Origin: Anaerolineales bacterium
GTDB lineage: Bacteria > Chloroflexota > Anaerolineae > Anaerolineales > DRMV01
NCBI GenBank assembly: GCA_026985785.1
Contig: JALSPT010000041.1
Coordinates: 1-16,210, forward strand
DNA length: 16,210 bases
Direction: 5' to 3'
Positions 7,964 to 14,378 of the stretch are shown one piece after another. The notes under the pieces are model-generated. The model worked only from the letters and a program-made list of their open reading frames with translations, ran no database searches and was not told the DNA's origin. The position numbers and the translations under genes are program-made. How positions within the stretch are numbered: the first letter of the stretch is position 1; each line of letters starts with the position of its first letter.

Positions 7964-8537
7964 CGCTCGCACACGACAAATTCTCTTCAAAGTAGTCTAT
8001 TACGGTCCGGCGGAGGCAGGCAAAACCACCAACCTACAACAAATTTTCCGCAGCATTCCCAGCCAGGTGCGCAGCGACATGACGGTCATCGACACCGAAG
8101 GCGATCGCACGCTTTTCTTTGATTATTTCCAGATGAAACTGGGGCGTATTGGTGGCTTCGAGCCGCACATCAACCTCTACACCGTGCCGGGGCAGGCTGT
8201 TTACGCCGCCACGCGCCGCGTCGTGCTGCGAGGGGCCGATGCGGTGGTTTTCGTCGCCGATAGTGCCCAGGAGCGCTTGGAAGAAAACATCGCCATGTGG
8301 CAGCAAATGCAACAGCACTTACAGGCTTTGCGATTAGGGCGCCTTCCGGTCATCGTCCAATGGAACAAACGCGATCTGCCCACCGCCCTACCCGTCTCAG
8401 AACTCAAGGCGGCGTTGAGGATTCGGAACCTGCCATCGCTGGAAGCCATCGCCCTCAAAAACCAGGGTGTACGGGAGACGCTGGAGTACACGATCCGACA
8501 AATGTTTCGTCAGCACGTGCAGGCGGTAACACATTGA
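7953..8537 (+). CDS. mglA: MglA-like small Ras-family GTPase
   Basis: 194 residues, the size of Thermus/Myxococcus MglA. Motifs: P-loop GPAEAGKTT (18-26); GDRTLFFD with R52 and T53, matching the MglA switch/catalytic Arg-Thr pair; TVPGQ (77-81) in place of the usual DxxG, as in MglA, with Q81; FVADSAQ (100-106); NKRD (138-141) for guanine recognition; and EAIALKNQGV for G5. MglA-type GTPases switch between GTP and GDP states under control of a roadblock GAP (MglB) and set cell polarity or recruit partners. It starts inside the end of the previous gene, with GGGGAGGAG (7935-7943) 9 nt upstream. Five roadblock domains are encoded alongside. No motility gene is in the window, so the downstream pathway is unknown. 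Confidence 0.93.
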   Translation: MRINARTRQILFKVVYYGPAEAGKTTNLQQIFRSIPSQVRSDMTVIDTEGDRTLFFDYFQMKLGRIGGFEPHINLYTVPGQAVYAATRRVVLRGADAVVFVADSAQERLEENIAMWQQMQQHLQALRLGRLPVIVQWNKRDLPTALPVSELKAALRIRNLPSLEAIALKNQGVRETLEYTIRQMFRQHVQAVTH

Positions 8538-8560
8538 AACGCGCAGGAGACAAAGCAGCC

Positions 8561-8950
8561 ATGCCAACCCGCAGCGAAACTTTACAAGCCATCCTCAACG
8601 AAACTATCCAAGAAGGCCTTACCGCCATGGTGCTCACCACCGAGGAAGGACTGCCTCTGGCCGTTTCGGACGGCGACGGAAGAGCAGAAGGCGAAATCCT
8701 GGCCGCCATCGCCCCTGTTTTTCAGCAGGCAGCAGAGCGGTCGGGGAAGCCGTTGCTGCGCCTGGCCGAAGAAATGGTGATGCGCAGCCCCAGCGGGGCA
8801 TTGGTGGTTTGCCGCTTTCTGACCGTGGGCGACAAAAACTTCATCCTGGCAGGCCTGGTACCCAAAGGCCGGACGTACCGGCGCACGATGAACCGAGCCG
8901 TCCGCCAGATTCGGAAGGTATGGCAAGAAACAGGAGGGCAAGCCCCATGA
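8561..8950 (+). CDS. Roadblock/LC7-domain protein (MglB-like)
   Basis: 129 residues forming one roadblock fold: helix ETLQAILNETIQEG, strand TAMVLTTEEGLPLAVS, a long helix with a GEILAAIAPVFQQAAERSG core, then strands SGALVVCRFL and KNFILAGLVP and a C-terminal helix YRRTMNRAVRQIRKVW. It is the single-domain protein next to the GTPase and so the best candidate for its MglB-like GAP partner (inference). The ATG at 8561 is preceded by AGGAGA (8545-8550). The TGA overlaps the ATG of the next gene (ATGA), indicating coupled translation. The basic C-terminal helix differs from the other roadblock proteins of the cluster. Confidence 0.85.
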   Translation: MPTRSETLQAILNETIQEGLTAMVLTTEEGLPLAVSDGDGRAEGEILAAIAPVFQQAAERSGKPLLRLAEEMVMRSPSGALVVCRFLTVGDKNFILAGLVPKGRTYRRTMNRAVRQIRKVWQETGGQAP

Positions 8951-9672
8951 AAGGTAGCCTGACAGAAGTTGACGTCCCCGCCGTTCTCGAAGTTGCACGG
9001 CAGATGCCGGGCGGCGCAGTGATCCGCCTCACCTCCCCCCGCGGCCAGGGCGAAGTATACGTCATGGAAGACCAAATTATCCACGCAACCTTTGGCGCCC
9101 AAACCGGAATTGACGCCTTGGCAAGCATGATAGGCTGGGAAGAAGGCGCGTTTGAGGTAGAAAGCACGAGCACCGTTCCCCAGCCTATCATTAAGGGCGA
9201 CTGGAACAGCGTTTTGCTGGAAGCCCTTCGCCGGATGGACGTCATGCAAAAGCAACCCGACGAAAAGGAAAGCAAGCCCACGTCCACGCCGTTGAACCAA
9301 CGAATCATCGACCTGGAAACCGTACTGGAAGACACAAGTTTTGACGATGCCGCGTTGGTCAGCCGCGACGGCTTGCTGCTGGCAGCCACGCCTGCCCTGG
9401 CCGAAGAGGAAGCCGACCTGCTGGGAGCAGTAGCAGCTTCCATCTTTACCTTGGGCATGCGCAGCGTGCATCAATTGCATCGAGGAGCCTTGGAGCGCAG
9501 TGTAATCCAGGCCTCCTCCGGCAACATTGTCGTTGCGCGCGTCAGCGAAGGCGTCTTTTTCATTGGCGTAGCCCCTATGGACGTGCCCCTGGGCATCCTC
9601 TTTGCAGAAACTCGCCGGGCTACGCGTCAGTTCGCAGCGCTTTTAAATAACGAAGCATTTTCCACGACATAA
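8947..9672 (+). CDS. DUF4388 (PATAN)-roadblock fusion protein
   Basis: 241 residues. Residues 2-95 match the DUF4388/PATAN pattern: GSLTEVDVPAVLEVARQ, RGQGEVYVMEDQIIHATFG and ALASMIGWEEGAFEV. A charged linker (100-116) leads to a roadblock domain (about 117-238). PATAN domains occur in bacterial signalling proteins, often beside receivers. The roadblock part aligns without gaps to that of the protein at 9962-10348 (38 of 99 residues identical by hand count over AALV...AALL), so the two are recent paralogues. The start at 8947 has GGAGGG (8933-8938) and overlaps the previous stop. It is followed by a small helical gene, as is its paralogue. Confidence 0.85.
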   Translation: MKGSLTEVDVPAVLEVARQMPGGAVIRLTSPRGQGEVYVMEDQIIHATFGAQTGIDALASMIGWEEGAFEVESTSTVPQPIIKGDWNSVLLEALRRMDVMQKQPDEKESKPTSTPLNQRIIDLETVLEDTSFDDAALVSRDGLLLAATPALAEEEADLLGAVAASIFTLGMRSVHQLHRGALERSVIQASSGNIVVARVSEGVFFIGVAPMDVPLGILFAETRRATRQFAALLNNEAFSTT

Positions 9673-9690
9673 ATACATAAGGAGGTGCCC

Positions 9691-9927
9691 ATGTCCCAAG
9701 ATTCAACTCAACTGGCTGCAGCAGTACGGCAACTCAAAATCCAACGCAAAGAAGGCGAAATCGACCTCAAAACCTACTACCAGGGTCTTTTGCAGGTGGT
9801 CAGTGAGTTAGCACGGTCGTTGGCCGACGAAGTGCCTGCTATGTCCGACGAGGACATAGCAGACCAAGTACCGTTGATCCTGCTCTTCCTCGAGGAGCAA
9901 ATTCGTAAGTTTGCAGATCGTTCCTAA
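9691..9927 (+). CDS. Small helical protein, roadblock-associated, copy A (unknown family)
   Basis: 78 residues, all predicted helix: QLAAAVRQLKIQRKEG, then DLKTYYQGLLQVVSELARSLADEV, then an acidic turn MSDEDIADQ and a hydrophobic helix VPLILLFLEEQIRKFADRS. There is no signal peptide or true membrane span. I do not recognise the family. It aligns without gaps to the protein at 10426-10665 (46 of 72 identical by hand). The ATG at 9691 follows a strong AAGGAGG (9679-9685) with 5 nt spacing. The gene directly follows a roadblock gene and precedes another, so a role as a partner or adaptor of the roadblock/GTPase complex is likely but inferred only from context. Confidence 0.85.
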   Translation: MSQDSTQLAAAVRQLKIQRKEGEIDLKTYYQGLLQVVSELARSLADEVPAMSDEDIADQVPLILLFLEEQIRKFADRS

Positions 9928-9961
9928 CCCTGTCGTTATTCCAAACCAAGGAGGTAGTAAC

Positions 9962-10348
9962 ATGGCTAAAAAAACCGGAGAAATTCTGGCCGAAGAGTTG
10001 GAGGCATTGCTGGCGCAATCGTCCGACATCGAAGGCGCAGCCGTCGTGGGGATCGACGGGCTGGTGTATTCTGCTAACATGCCCCATCGTGACATGGATG
10101 AAGACCTCACCGGCGCAGTAACGGCGGCTATCTATGCTTTGAGCGCCCGCAGCGTGCGTCAATTGAAACGCGGCGAAAGCATTCGCACTTTGGTTCAAGG
10201 TACCGAAGGCAACATCCTGGTCACCACAATCGACAAACACACCTTGTTCGTCGGTTTGACCGACAAAAACGTCAACCTGGGCATGGCCTTCGCCGAAGCA
10301 CGCACAATTTCCGCGCGCTTGCGCGAAATTTTGTCTGGCATGGCCTAA
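9962..10348 (+). CDS. Roadblock/LC7-domain protein
   Basis: 128 residues, a single roadblock fold from about 7 to 125: helix TGEILAEELEALLAQ, strand GAAVVGIDGLVYSAN, core helix DLTGAVTAAIYALSARSV, RQLKRGES, strands IRTLVQGTEGNILVTTID and HTLFVGLTDK, helix AFAEARTISARLREIL. Paralogue of the C-terminal half of the DUF4388 fusion. Start at 9962 with AAGGAGG (9948-9954) 7 nt upstream. It probably forms a homodimer or a heterodimer with that paralogue. The Asp-rich loop MPHRDMDED lies where the paralogue has ALAEEEAD. Confidence 0.88.
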   Translation: MAKKTGEILAEELEALLAQSSDIEGAAVVGIDGLVYSANMPHRDMDEDLTGAVTAAIYALSARSVRQLKRGESIRTLVQGTEGNILVTTIDKHTLFVGLTDKNVNLGMAFAEARTISARLREILSGMA

Positions 10349-10384
10349 TCGTCAACAAGCGATGTGTATATTGTTCTGTTCCCT

Positions 10385-10402
10385 GAAAGAAACTCTTTCT
10401 TT
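10385..10402 (+). terminator. Weak hairpin between roadblock gene and last small gene
   Basis: GAAAGA and TCTTTC around a 3-nt loop, followed by TTTC. It is AT-rich and short; at most it would reduce transcription into the last gene of the cluster. Confidence 0.25.
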
Positions 10403-10425
10403 CGCCCCAACGACCGGAGTTTGAA

Positions 10426-10665
10426 ATGATGAGCGAGACAGCGGCTCAATTGTCTGCAGCATTGAAAGCAATCAAAGCCCAACGCAAAGAAGGCGCACTG
10501 AATTTGCAGGGCTACTACACCCAGTTGCTCAAGATCGTGAGTGAACTTTCAGCCTCGCTGGTTGACGAAGTCGACGCCCTGAGTGACGAAGAGATCGCCC
10601 TCCAGGTGCCCTTGGTGCTGCTCTTTGCCGAAGAGCAAATCCAAAAATTCGGCGACCGTTCGTAG
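10426..10665 (+). CDS. Small helical protein, roadblock-associated, copy B (unknown family)
   Basis: 79 residues, paralogue of the protein at 9691-9927, with the same three-helix pattern (AAQLSAALKAIKAQRKEG, YYTQLLKIVSELSASLVDEV, VPLVLLFAEEQIQKFGDRS). The most conserved blocks are QRKEG, the YY-LL core, VSEL, DEV-A-SDE-IA-QVPL and the KF-DRS ending. Two adjacent ATGs (10426, 10429) are possible; GGAG (10416-10419) fits either. Spacing from the preceding roadblock gene is 77 nt, longer than elsewhere in the cluster, and a weak hairpin lies there. It is the last gene of the cluster; function unknown. Confidence 0.85.
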   Translation: MMSETAAQLSAALKAIKAQRKEGALNLQGYYTQLLKIVSELSASLVDEVDALSDEEIALQVPLVLLFAEEQIQKFGDRS

Positions 10666-10682
10666 AGCGCAACGACTTCCTC

Positions 10683-10739
10683 CGGTCGAACACGAATCCC
10701 ACTTTAATATCTTCCAACAGTTCTTTTCGTGTTCTTCCG
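10683..10739. repeat. Long-range inverted repeat after the roadblock cluster
   Basis: CGG-tc-GAACACGAA (10683-10696) pairs with TTCGTGTTC-tt-CCG (10726-10739); the 9-bp inner stem is perfect, with a 29-nt loop. No T-run follows. It may help define the 3' end of the mRNA or be a protein site. Confidence 0.4.
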
Positions 10740-10769
10740 CCGAAAGCGCAAGTTGACCTTCGCACTTTT

Positions 10770-10806
10770 CCATGCTCTGCAATATCCCCAGAGCATGGAT
10801 TTGTTT
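10770..10806 (+). terminator. Terminator of the roadblock cluster
   Basis: A perfect 10-bp stem CCATGCTCTG (10770-10779) with CAGAGCATGG (10789-10798), a 9-nt loop, then ATTTGTTTA. It lies between the cluster and the infC promoter. Confidence 0.7.
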
Positions 10807-10856
10807 ACCCCTCGCCTCTGCATGGCTGCGGCAAAGATCTCGCGCCACGAAAAAAG

Positions 10857-10885
10857 TTGACGCCTTAGCAGAGTTATGGTATACC
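10857..10885 (+). promoter_or_regulatory. Promoter of infC-rpmI-rplT
   Basis: TTGACG (10857-10862), a 17-nt spacer and TATACC (10880-10885), with a TGG extension just before the -10. It is the best consensus promoter in the window. Transcription should start near 10892, giving a leader of about 63 nt before the infC start codon. Confidence 0.8.
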
Positions 10886-10898
10886 TTAGCCTCGGTCA

Positions 10899-10939
10899 GG
10901 TGCCTTGCGCAGCACCGGCGTGGTGCTGCTTGTATTTTC
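10899..10939 (+). promoter_or_regulatory. infC leader: alternative hairpins, likely transcription attenuator
   Basis: Stem 1 pairs GGTGC (10899-10903) with GCACC (10912-10916). Stem 2 pairs GCAGCACC (10909-10916) with GGTGCTGC (10922-10929), loop 5 nt, and is followed by TTGTATTTTC as in an intrinsic terminator. The two stems share GCACC and exclude each other, the layout of an antiterminator/terminator pair. In Bacillus the infC operon is controlled by L20-dependent attenuation; whether L20 acts here is inference. Confidence 0.55.
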
Positions 10940-10954
10940 TCAGGAGGAACGGCC

Positions 10955-11482
10955 ATAGCCAAAGCAAGCGACTATAGAATCAATGAAGCCGTCCGCGCGC
11001 CTGAAGTGCGGCTGGTGGGGCCTAACGGCGACAATCTCGGTGTGGTCTCTCGCGCCGAAGCATTACGCATTGCCCGCGAAGCCAACCTCGACCTGGTAGA
11101 AGTGGCACCCAACGCCCAGCCCCCCGTCTGCCGGGTGATGGATTTCGGCAAATTCCTCTACGAGCGTTCCAAAAAAGAACGGCAGGCGCGCAAAGCGCAG
11201 GCAAAAGTAGAAATCAAAGAACTGCGCCTAAGGCCAAAAACCAGCGAACACCACCGGGAATTCAAGGTACGGAGTGCTCGCAAGTGGTTGGAAAAAGGCA
11301 TGAAAGTGCGGGTGCGGATGCTCTTTCGGGGGCGCGAGATTACCTACCCTGAGATTGCCCTGGAAGACCTGAAAGAGGTGGCCGAAGCCCTCTCGGACGT
11401 CGCGGTGGTCGAAAAAGCCCCCGCCCTGGAAGGCCGTTCGATGCTGATGATCCTGGCACCTGCCAAGAAGAAGAAGAAATAG
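10955..11482 (+). CDS. infC: Translation initiation factor IF-3
   Basis: 175 residues if it starts at the ATA at 10955: (M)AKASDYRINEAVRAPEVRLVG, the usual IF3 N-terminus. The N-domain is about 1-75, the linker KERQARKAQAKVEIKELRLRPK, and the C-domain about 85-170 with the KGMKVRVRMLFRGREI segment. The Lys-rich tail AKKKKK ends it. IF3 binds the 30S subunit, prevents premature 50S joining and rejects non-standard start codons. No ATG, GTG or TTG in frame lies close to a proper SD, while AGGAGG (10942-10947) is 7 nt before ATA, so the start codon is ATA. This fits the known family habit of rare start codons (AUU in E. coli) for self-control. First gene of an operon with L35 and L20. Confidence 0.93.
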   Translation: MAKASDYRINEAVRAPEVRLVGPNGDNLGVVSRAEALRIAREANLDLVEVAPNAQPPVCRVMDFGKFLYERSKKERQARKAQAKVEIKELRLRPKTSEHHREFKVRSARKWLEKGMKVRVRMLFRGREITYPEIALEDLKEVAEALSDVAVVEKAPALEGRSMLMILAPAKKKKK

Positions 11483-11521
11483 GGAAAGCCCCCTGCATTC
11501 CAAGTATCAGGAGAGCGAAAA

Positions 11522-11761
11522 GTGCCTCGCAAACAACGCACCGGAAAGTACAAAATCAAAACCCATAAGGCAACGAGCAAACGCTTTCGCGTCACGGGTT
11601 CGGGCAAACTGGTGCGCACTAAGGGCGGCAAAAGCCACCTGCGGCGCAACACATCCAAACGCACCAAGCGCCTGTTTACCGAAATGTTACCAGTCGAAGG
11701 TAAGGGCATCATCAAGCGTGTACATCGCCTGGCCCCTTACCTGAAGAAACAGTCCAGTTAA
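11522..11761 (+). CDS. rpmI: 50S ribosomal protein L35
   Basis: 79 residues with a very basic composition. The L35 core KIKTHKATSKRFRVTGSGKLVR is at 11-32, followed by GGKSHLRRNTSKRTKRL. It starts with GTG at 11522 behind AGGAGAG (11509-11515). Compared with the usual 64-66 residues there are about nine extra N-terminal residues (MPRKQRTGKY) and a longer C-terminal tail (HRLAPYLKKQSS). No internal start codon could give the short form. It is 39 nt after infC and belongs to the same operon. Confidence 0.94.
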   Translation: MPRKQRTGKYKIKTHKATSKRFRVTGSGKLVRTKGGKSHLRRNTSKRTKRLFTEMLPVEGKGIIKRVHRLAPYLKKQSS

Positions 11762-11842
11762 CCCCTTTTTTCAGTTGCGGCTGCTGGGTGTACGCAACGG
11801 GCGGCGTGACCGCCGACGCCCAGGGGACCGCAGGAGGTCATC

Positions 11843-12193
11843 ATGCGAGTCAAGACAGGTTTCGTGCGTCGCCGACGCCACAAGAAAATCCTCAAACTGG
11901 TCAAAGGCCAGTACGGCGCCCGCTCCCGGCGCTTCCGTCGCGCCAACGAGGCCATGCTGAAAAGCCTCTGGTATGCCTACCGCGACCGCCGCACCCGCAA
12001 ACGCGACCTGCGCCGTTTGTGGATTGCGCGCATCAACGCGGCTGCCCGCCAAAACGGCACCACCTACAGCCGCTTCATCCACGCGCTCAAAGCCGCCAAC
12101 ATCACCATCAACCGCAAGATGTTGGCCGACCTGGCCGTGCGCCATCCCGAGGCTTTCAAAGCGGTAGTCGAAAAAGCGCTCAAAGCGGGGTAA
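11843..12193 (+). CDS. rplT: 50S ribosomal protein L20
   Basis: 116 residues, normal length. The basic N-terminal arm RVKTGFVRRRRHKKILKLVKGQYGARSRRFR folds into 23S rRNA; the globular half contains RRLWIARINAAARQNGTTYSRFIHALK and ends EKALKAG. L20 is needed early in 50S assembly and in characterised bacteria represses its own operon. Start at 11843 with CAGGAGG (11831-11837) upstream. The 81-nt gap after rpmI holds a T-run and a short GC stem (CGGCG/CGCCG near 11804-11818), which might be a regulatory structure. Confidence 0.97.
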   Translation: MRVKTGFVRRRRHKKILKLVKGQYGARSRRFRRANEAMLKSLWYAYRDRRTRKRDLRRLWIARINAAARQNGTTYSRFIHALKAANITINRKMLADLAVRHPEAFKAVVEKALKAG

Positions 12194-12219
12194 CTTTCCC
12201 CTCGCCCGCTCCAAAACGC

Positions 12220-12253
12220 CAGCGGAGGGCTTGAGGCCCTCCGCTGCGTGTTT
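12220..12253. terminator. Bidirectional terminator between rplT and the response regulator gene
   Basis: A perfect 11-bp stem CAGCGGAGGGC (12220-12230) with its complement (12236-12246), loop TTGAG. CGTGTTT follows on the plus strand, and GCGTTTTGG follows on the minus strand. It serves the convergent infC operon and the minus-strand two-component genes. Confidence 0.8.
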
Positions 12254-12275
12254 AACCGCCCCGCTGCCCAAAAAC

Positions 12276-12941
12276 TCAAGCGTCCATATCCGGCATCCAC
12301 TCCGAAATGTGGTGCTGAACGGCGTACGTTGCCAATTCGATGCGGTTGCGCATCCCCAATTTTTCCATGATGGCCGAGACGTAATTGCGCACCGTGCCCT
12401 CGCTGAGGCTCAACGCGTGGGCAATTTCCCGATTGCTCTTGCCTTTTGAGACTAACGTCAACACTTCCATCTCCCGTCGCGAAAGCCCCTTGAAAGCCGA
12501 TTCCTCAATGTGGGCTTCCAGTTTGCGCAGCCGGGCGACCATCTGGCTGGCCGTATGGGGGTCAAAAGCCACCCGCCCTTCCCTTGCCTGCCGAATGGCA
12601 TGCAGCAACTCTTCGCCGCCCACCTCCTTGAGCACATAACCCGCCGCCCCCACCCGCAGGGCATGGGAAACGAACTCCTCGCTCAGGTAAGAGGTCAAAA
12701 TCACCACCTGGGTAGTGGGGTGCTGCTGGCGGATCATGCGGCACACCTCCAAGCCGCTCTTCCCCGGCAGGCGGACGTCCATCACCACCACATCTGGCCG
12801 ATACTGCTCGACTTTCTCCAACGCCTCGGCTGCCGAACCAGCCTCGGCGACCACTTCCATATCCGGCTCGGCTTCCAACAGCGTGCGCAATCCCAACCGC
12901 ACCACTTCATGATCGTCCACGACCAGCAAACGCGTTCGCAT
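12276..12941 (-). CDS. NarL/FixJ-family response regulator (REC + LuxR HTH)
   Basis: 221 residues. Receiver: D9/D10, phosphoacceptor D55 in VVVMDVRLP, T83/S84 and K105. The LuxR-type helix-turn-helix (about 150-212) contains LSRREMEVLTLVSKGKSNREIA and SEGTVRNYVSAIMEKLGMRNR. It should bind DNA as a dimer after phosphorylation by the adjacent kinase. The ATG at 12941 is chosen because AAGGAGG (12956-12950) is 8 nt upstream; an in-frame GTG at 12968 lies upstream of that SD and is not needed. The gene is 23 nt downstream of the kinase gene, so the two form one transcription unit. Confidence 0.93.
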   Translation of the reverse strand: MRTRLLVVDDHEVVRLGLRTLLEAEPDMEVVAEAGSAAEALEKVEQYRPDVVVMDVRLPGKSGLEVCRMIRQQHPTTQVVILTSYLSEEFVSHALRVGAAGYVLKEVGGEELLHAIRQAREGRVAFDPHTASQMVARLRKLEAHIEESAFKGLSRREMEVLTLVSKGKSNREIAHALSLSEGTVRNYVSAIMEKLGMRNRIELATYAVQHHISEWMPDMDA

Positions 12942-12964
12942 GATGGTTTCCTCCTTCGCTTCTT

Positions 12965-14374
12965 TCACGCCGCCAGGTCGTCCAGCGGCACTTCCAAAAT
13001 GGCAGTGGTGCCCTGCCCGCGCTGCGAGCGCAATTGCAACACACCGGCCAGCAGGCGCGCCCGGTCTTGCATATTGCGCAGGCCATAGCCCATATCCGGC
13101 TCCTCGGGCAACCCTATCCCGTGGTCTTCCACCTCCAACCGCAACAAGGGGGGCGAGGGCTGATAGCGCAAACGCACTTCGATAACCGGGCTACGGGCGT
13201 GTCGAATGGCGTTCGAGAGCGCCTCGCGGGCAAAGGAAACGATGTGCGCCGTGGCCTCCGGTGAGAGCAAGGGCACTTCGTCGGCGTCGAGGTAGATCTC
13301 CGTCCCCGAAATCCGCCGCGCCTCATCCACCAGCGATTCCAGCGCCGCCCCCAGATGCAACCGCTCCTCGTCGCGCAAATCGGCCAAGAAGCGGCGCAAC
13401 TCGGTAATGGCGACGTTGATACCATCCATCAACCGTTCGAGTTCGGTTTTCATTTGGGGGTCTTGCGCCTTGCGATGCAACGACTGCGCCAAGAGGCCGG
13501 TAGCGTACACCTGCTGGATTGCGCCGTCGTGCAAGTCGCGGGCGATGCGTTCGCGCTCAATGGCAGCCACCTGCGCCTGCTCCATCCGCTCGATCAGTCG
13601 CTCGGTTTCGAACTCGAACACCTCCAGCCCCAAAATCACGGCTACAGCCAGCACCAAGCCAGCCAGCGCCTGGAACGCCTCCACAGGCACCCCCACAACC
13701 TGTTCCACTCGCGCCGTGTTGATCACACTGGCTGGGAAGTAAGGCACCGGCGGCACAATCACCCCGCCCAGCACAGCATAAGCCAGCAGAGCCACGCCTG
13801 CCACCCGCAAAAACCGGTAAATTTTGGGGAACTCCAGCGGCAGCATCCGCCGCTTCGCCTGCGAACGCAGCCCCCACGCCGCCACCACCGCCCCCGGCAG
13901 CCCCAGCAGGTAACGCGCCCCAATCTCGGCGTACACCTGCCAGGCGCGCACGTTGGGGCCCAGCGCCAGCCCTAAGTAAAACGGCCCCACCAGCCACACC
14001 AGCAACAACACCAACGGCACCGTCTTCAACCATTGCCAGCCCGGCGGCAACGGCACCATCAACTGCACACCAAACTGAAACAAAGCCGCAAACGACGCCG
14101 CCAGCAACAACAACTGAATGGCCTTCAGCACCACGACCACCCCCGAGGCAAGCGAGGGCGTTTGAAAAGGGATGAACAAACTCCCCCACTCGTAAAAGCC
14201 GTGCAGCAGGCCAAACACCGCCAACCACGGCATACTGCGCGCCAAGGCAAGGCGGGAATAGCGGCGCGTTTGCAAAAAGATGGCCATCCCCATCACGAAA
14301 AACACCTGCCCGCTGACGAACAACACCAGGGGACGGTTGAGCGCAAACCACTGCCTCAGAGCAGTTACCCACAT
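12965..14374 (-). CDS. NarL-type sensor histidine kinase with seven-helix membrane sensor
   Basis: 469 residues. About seven hydrophobic segments lie in the first 251 residues (near 16-34, 49-66, 76-106, 118-138, 152-170, 190-209 and 233-251), followed by a short coiled coil (FETERLIERMEQAQVAAIE). The HisKA_3 dimerisation motif ERERIARDLHDGAIQQ has phosphoacceptor H282. The HATPase domain has an N-box REALSNAIRHA (383-393), DHGIG (417-421) and GYGLRN (429-434). The large sensor is embedded in the membrane and no extracellular domain is obvious, so it may sense a lipid, a membrane state or a small hydrophobic ligand. The ATG at 14374 has no SD and lies 6 nt after a TACAAT -10, so the mRNA is probably leaderless. 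Confidence 0.92.
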   Translation of the reverse strand: MWVTALRQWFALNRPLVLFVSGQVFFVMGMAIFLQTRRYSRLALARSMPWLAVFGLLHGFYEWGSLFIPFQTPSLASGVVVVLKAIQLLLLAASFAALFQFGVQLMVPLPPGWQWLKTVPLVLLLVWLVGPFYLGLALGPNVRAWQVYAEIGARYLLGLPGAVVAAWGLRSQAKRRMLPLEFPKIYRFLRVAGVALLAYAVLGGVIVPPVPYFPASVINTARVEQVVGVPVEAFQALAGLVLAVAVILGLEVFEFETERLIERMEQAQVAAIERERIARDLHDGAIQQVYATGLLAQSLHRKAQDPQMKTELERLMDGINVAITELRRFLADLRDEERLHLGAALESLVDEARRISGTEIYLDADEVPLLSPEATAHIVSFAREALSNAIRHARSPVIEVRLRYQPSPPLLRLEVEDHGIGLPEEPDMGYGLRNMQDRARLLAGVLQLRSQRGQGTTAILEVPLDDLAA

Positions 14375-14378
14375 GGTC

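Noticed and set aside
10753..10781. TTGACC at 10753 as another infC promoter
   Set aside because: No -10-like hexamer lies 16-18 nt downstream, and the expected place is occupied by the terminator stem.
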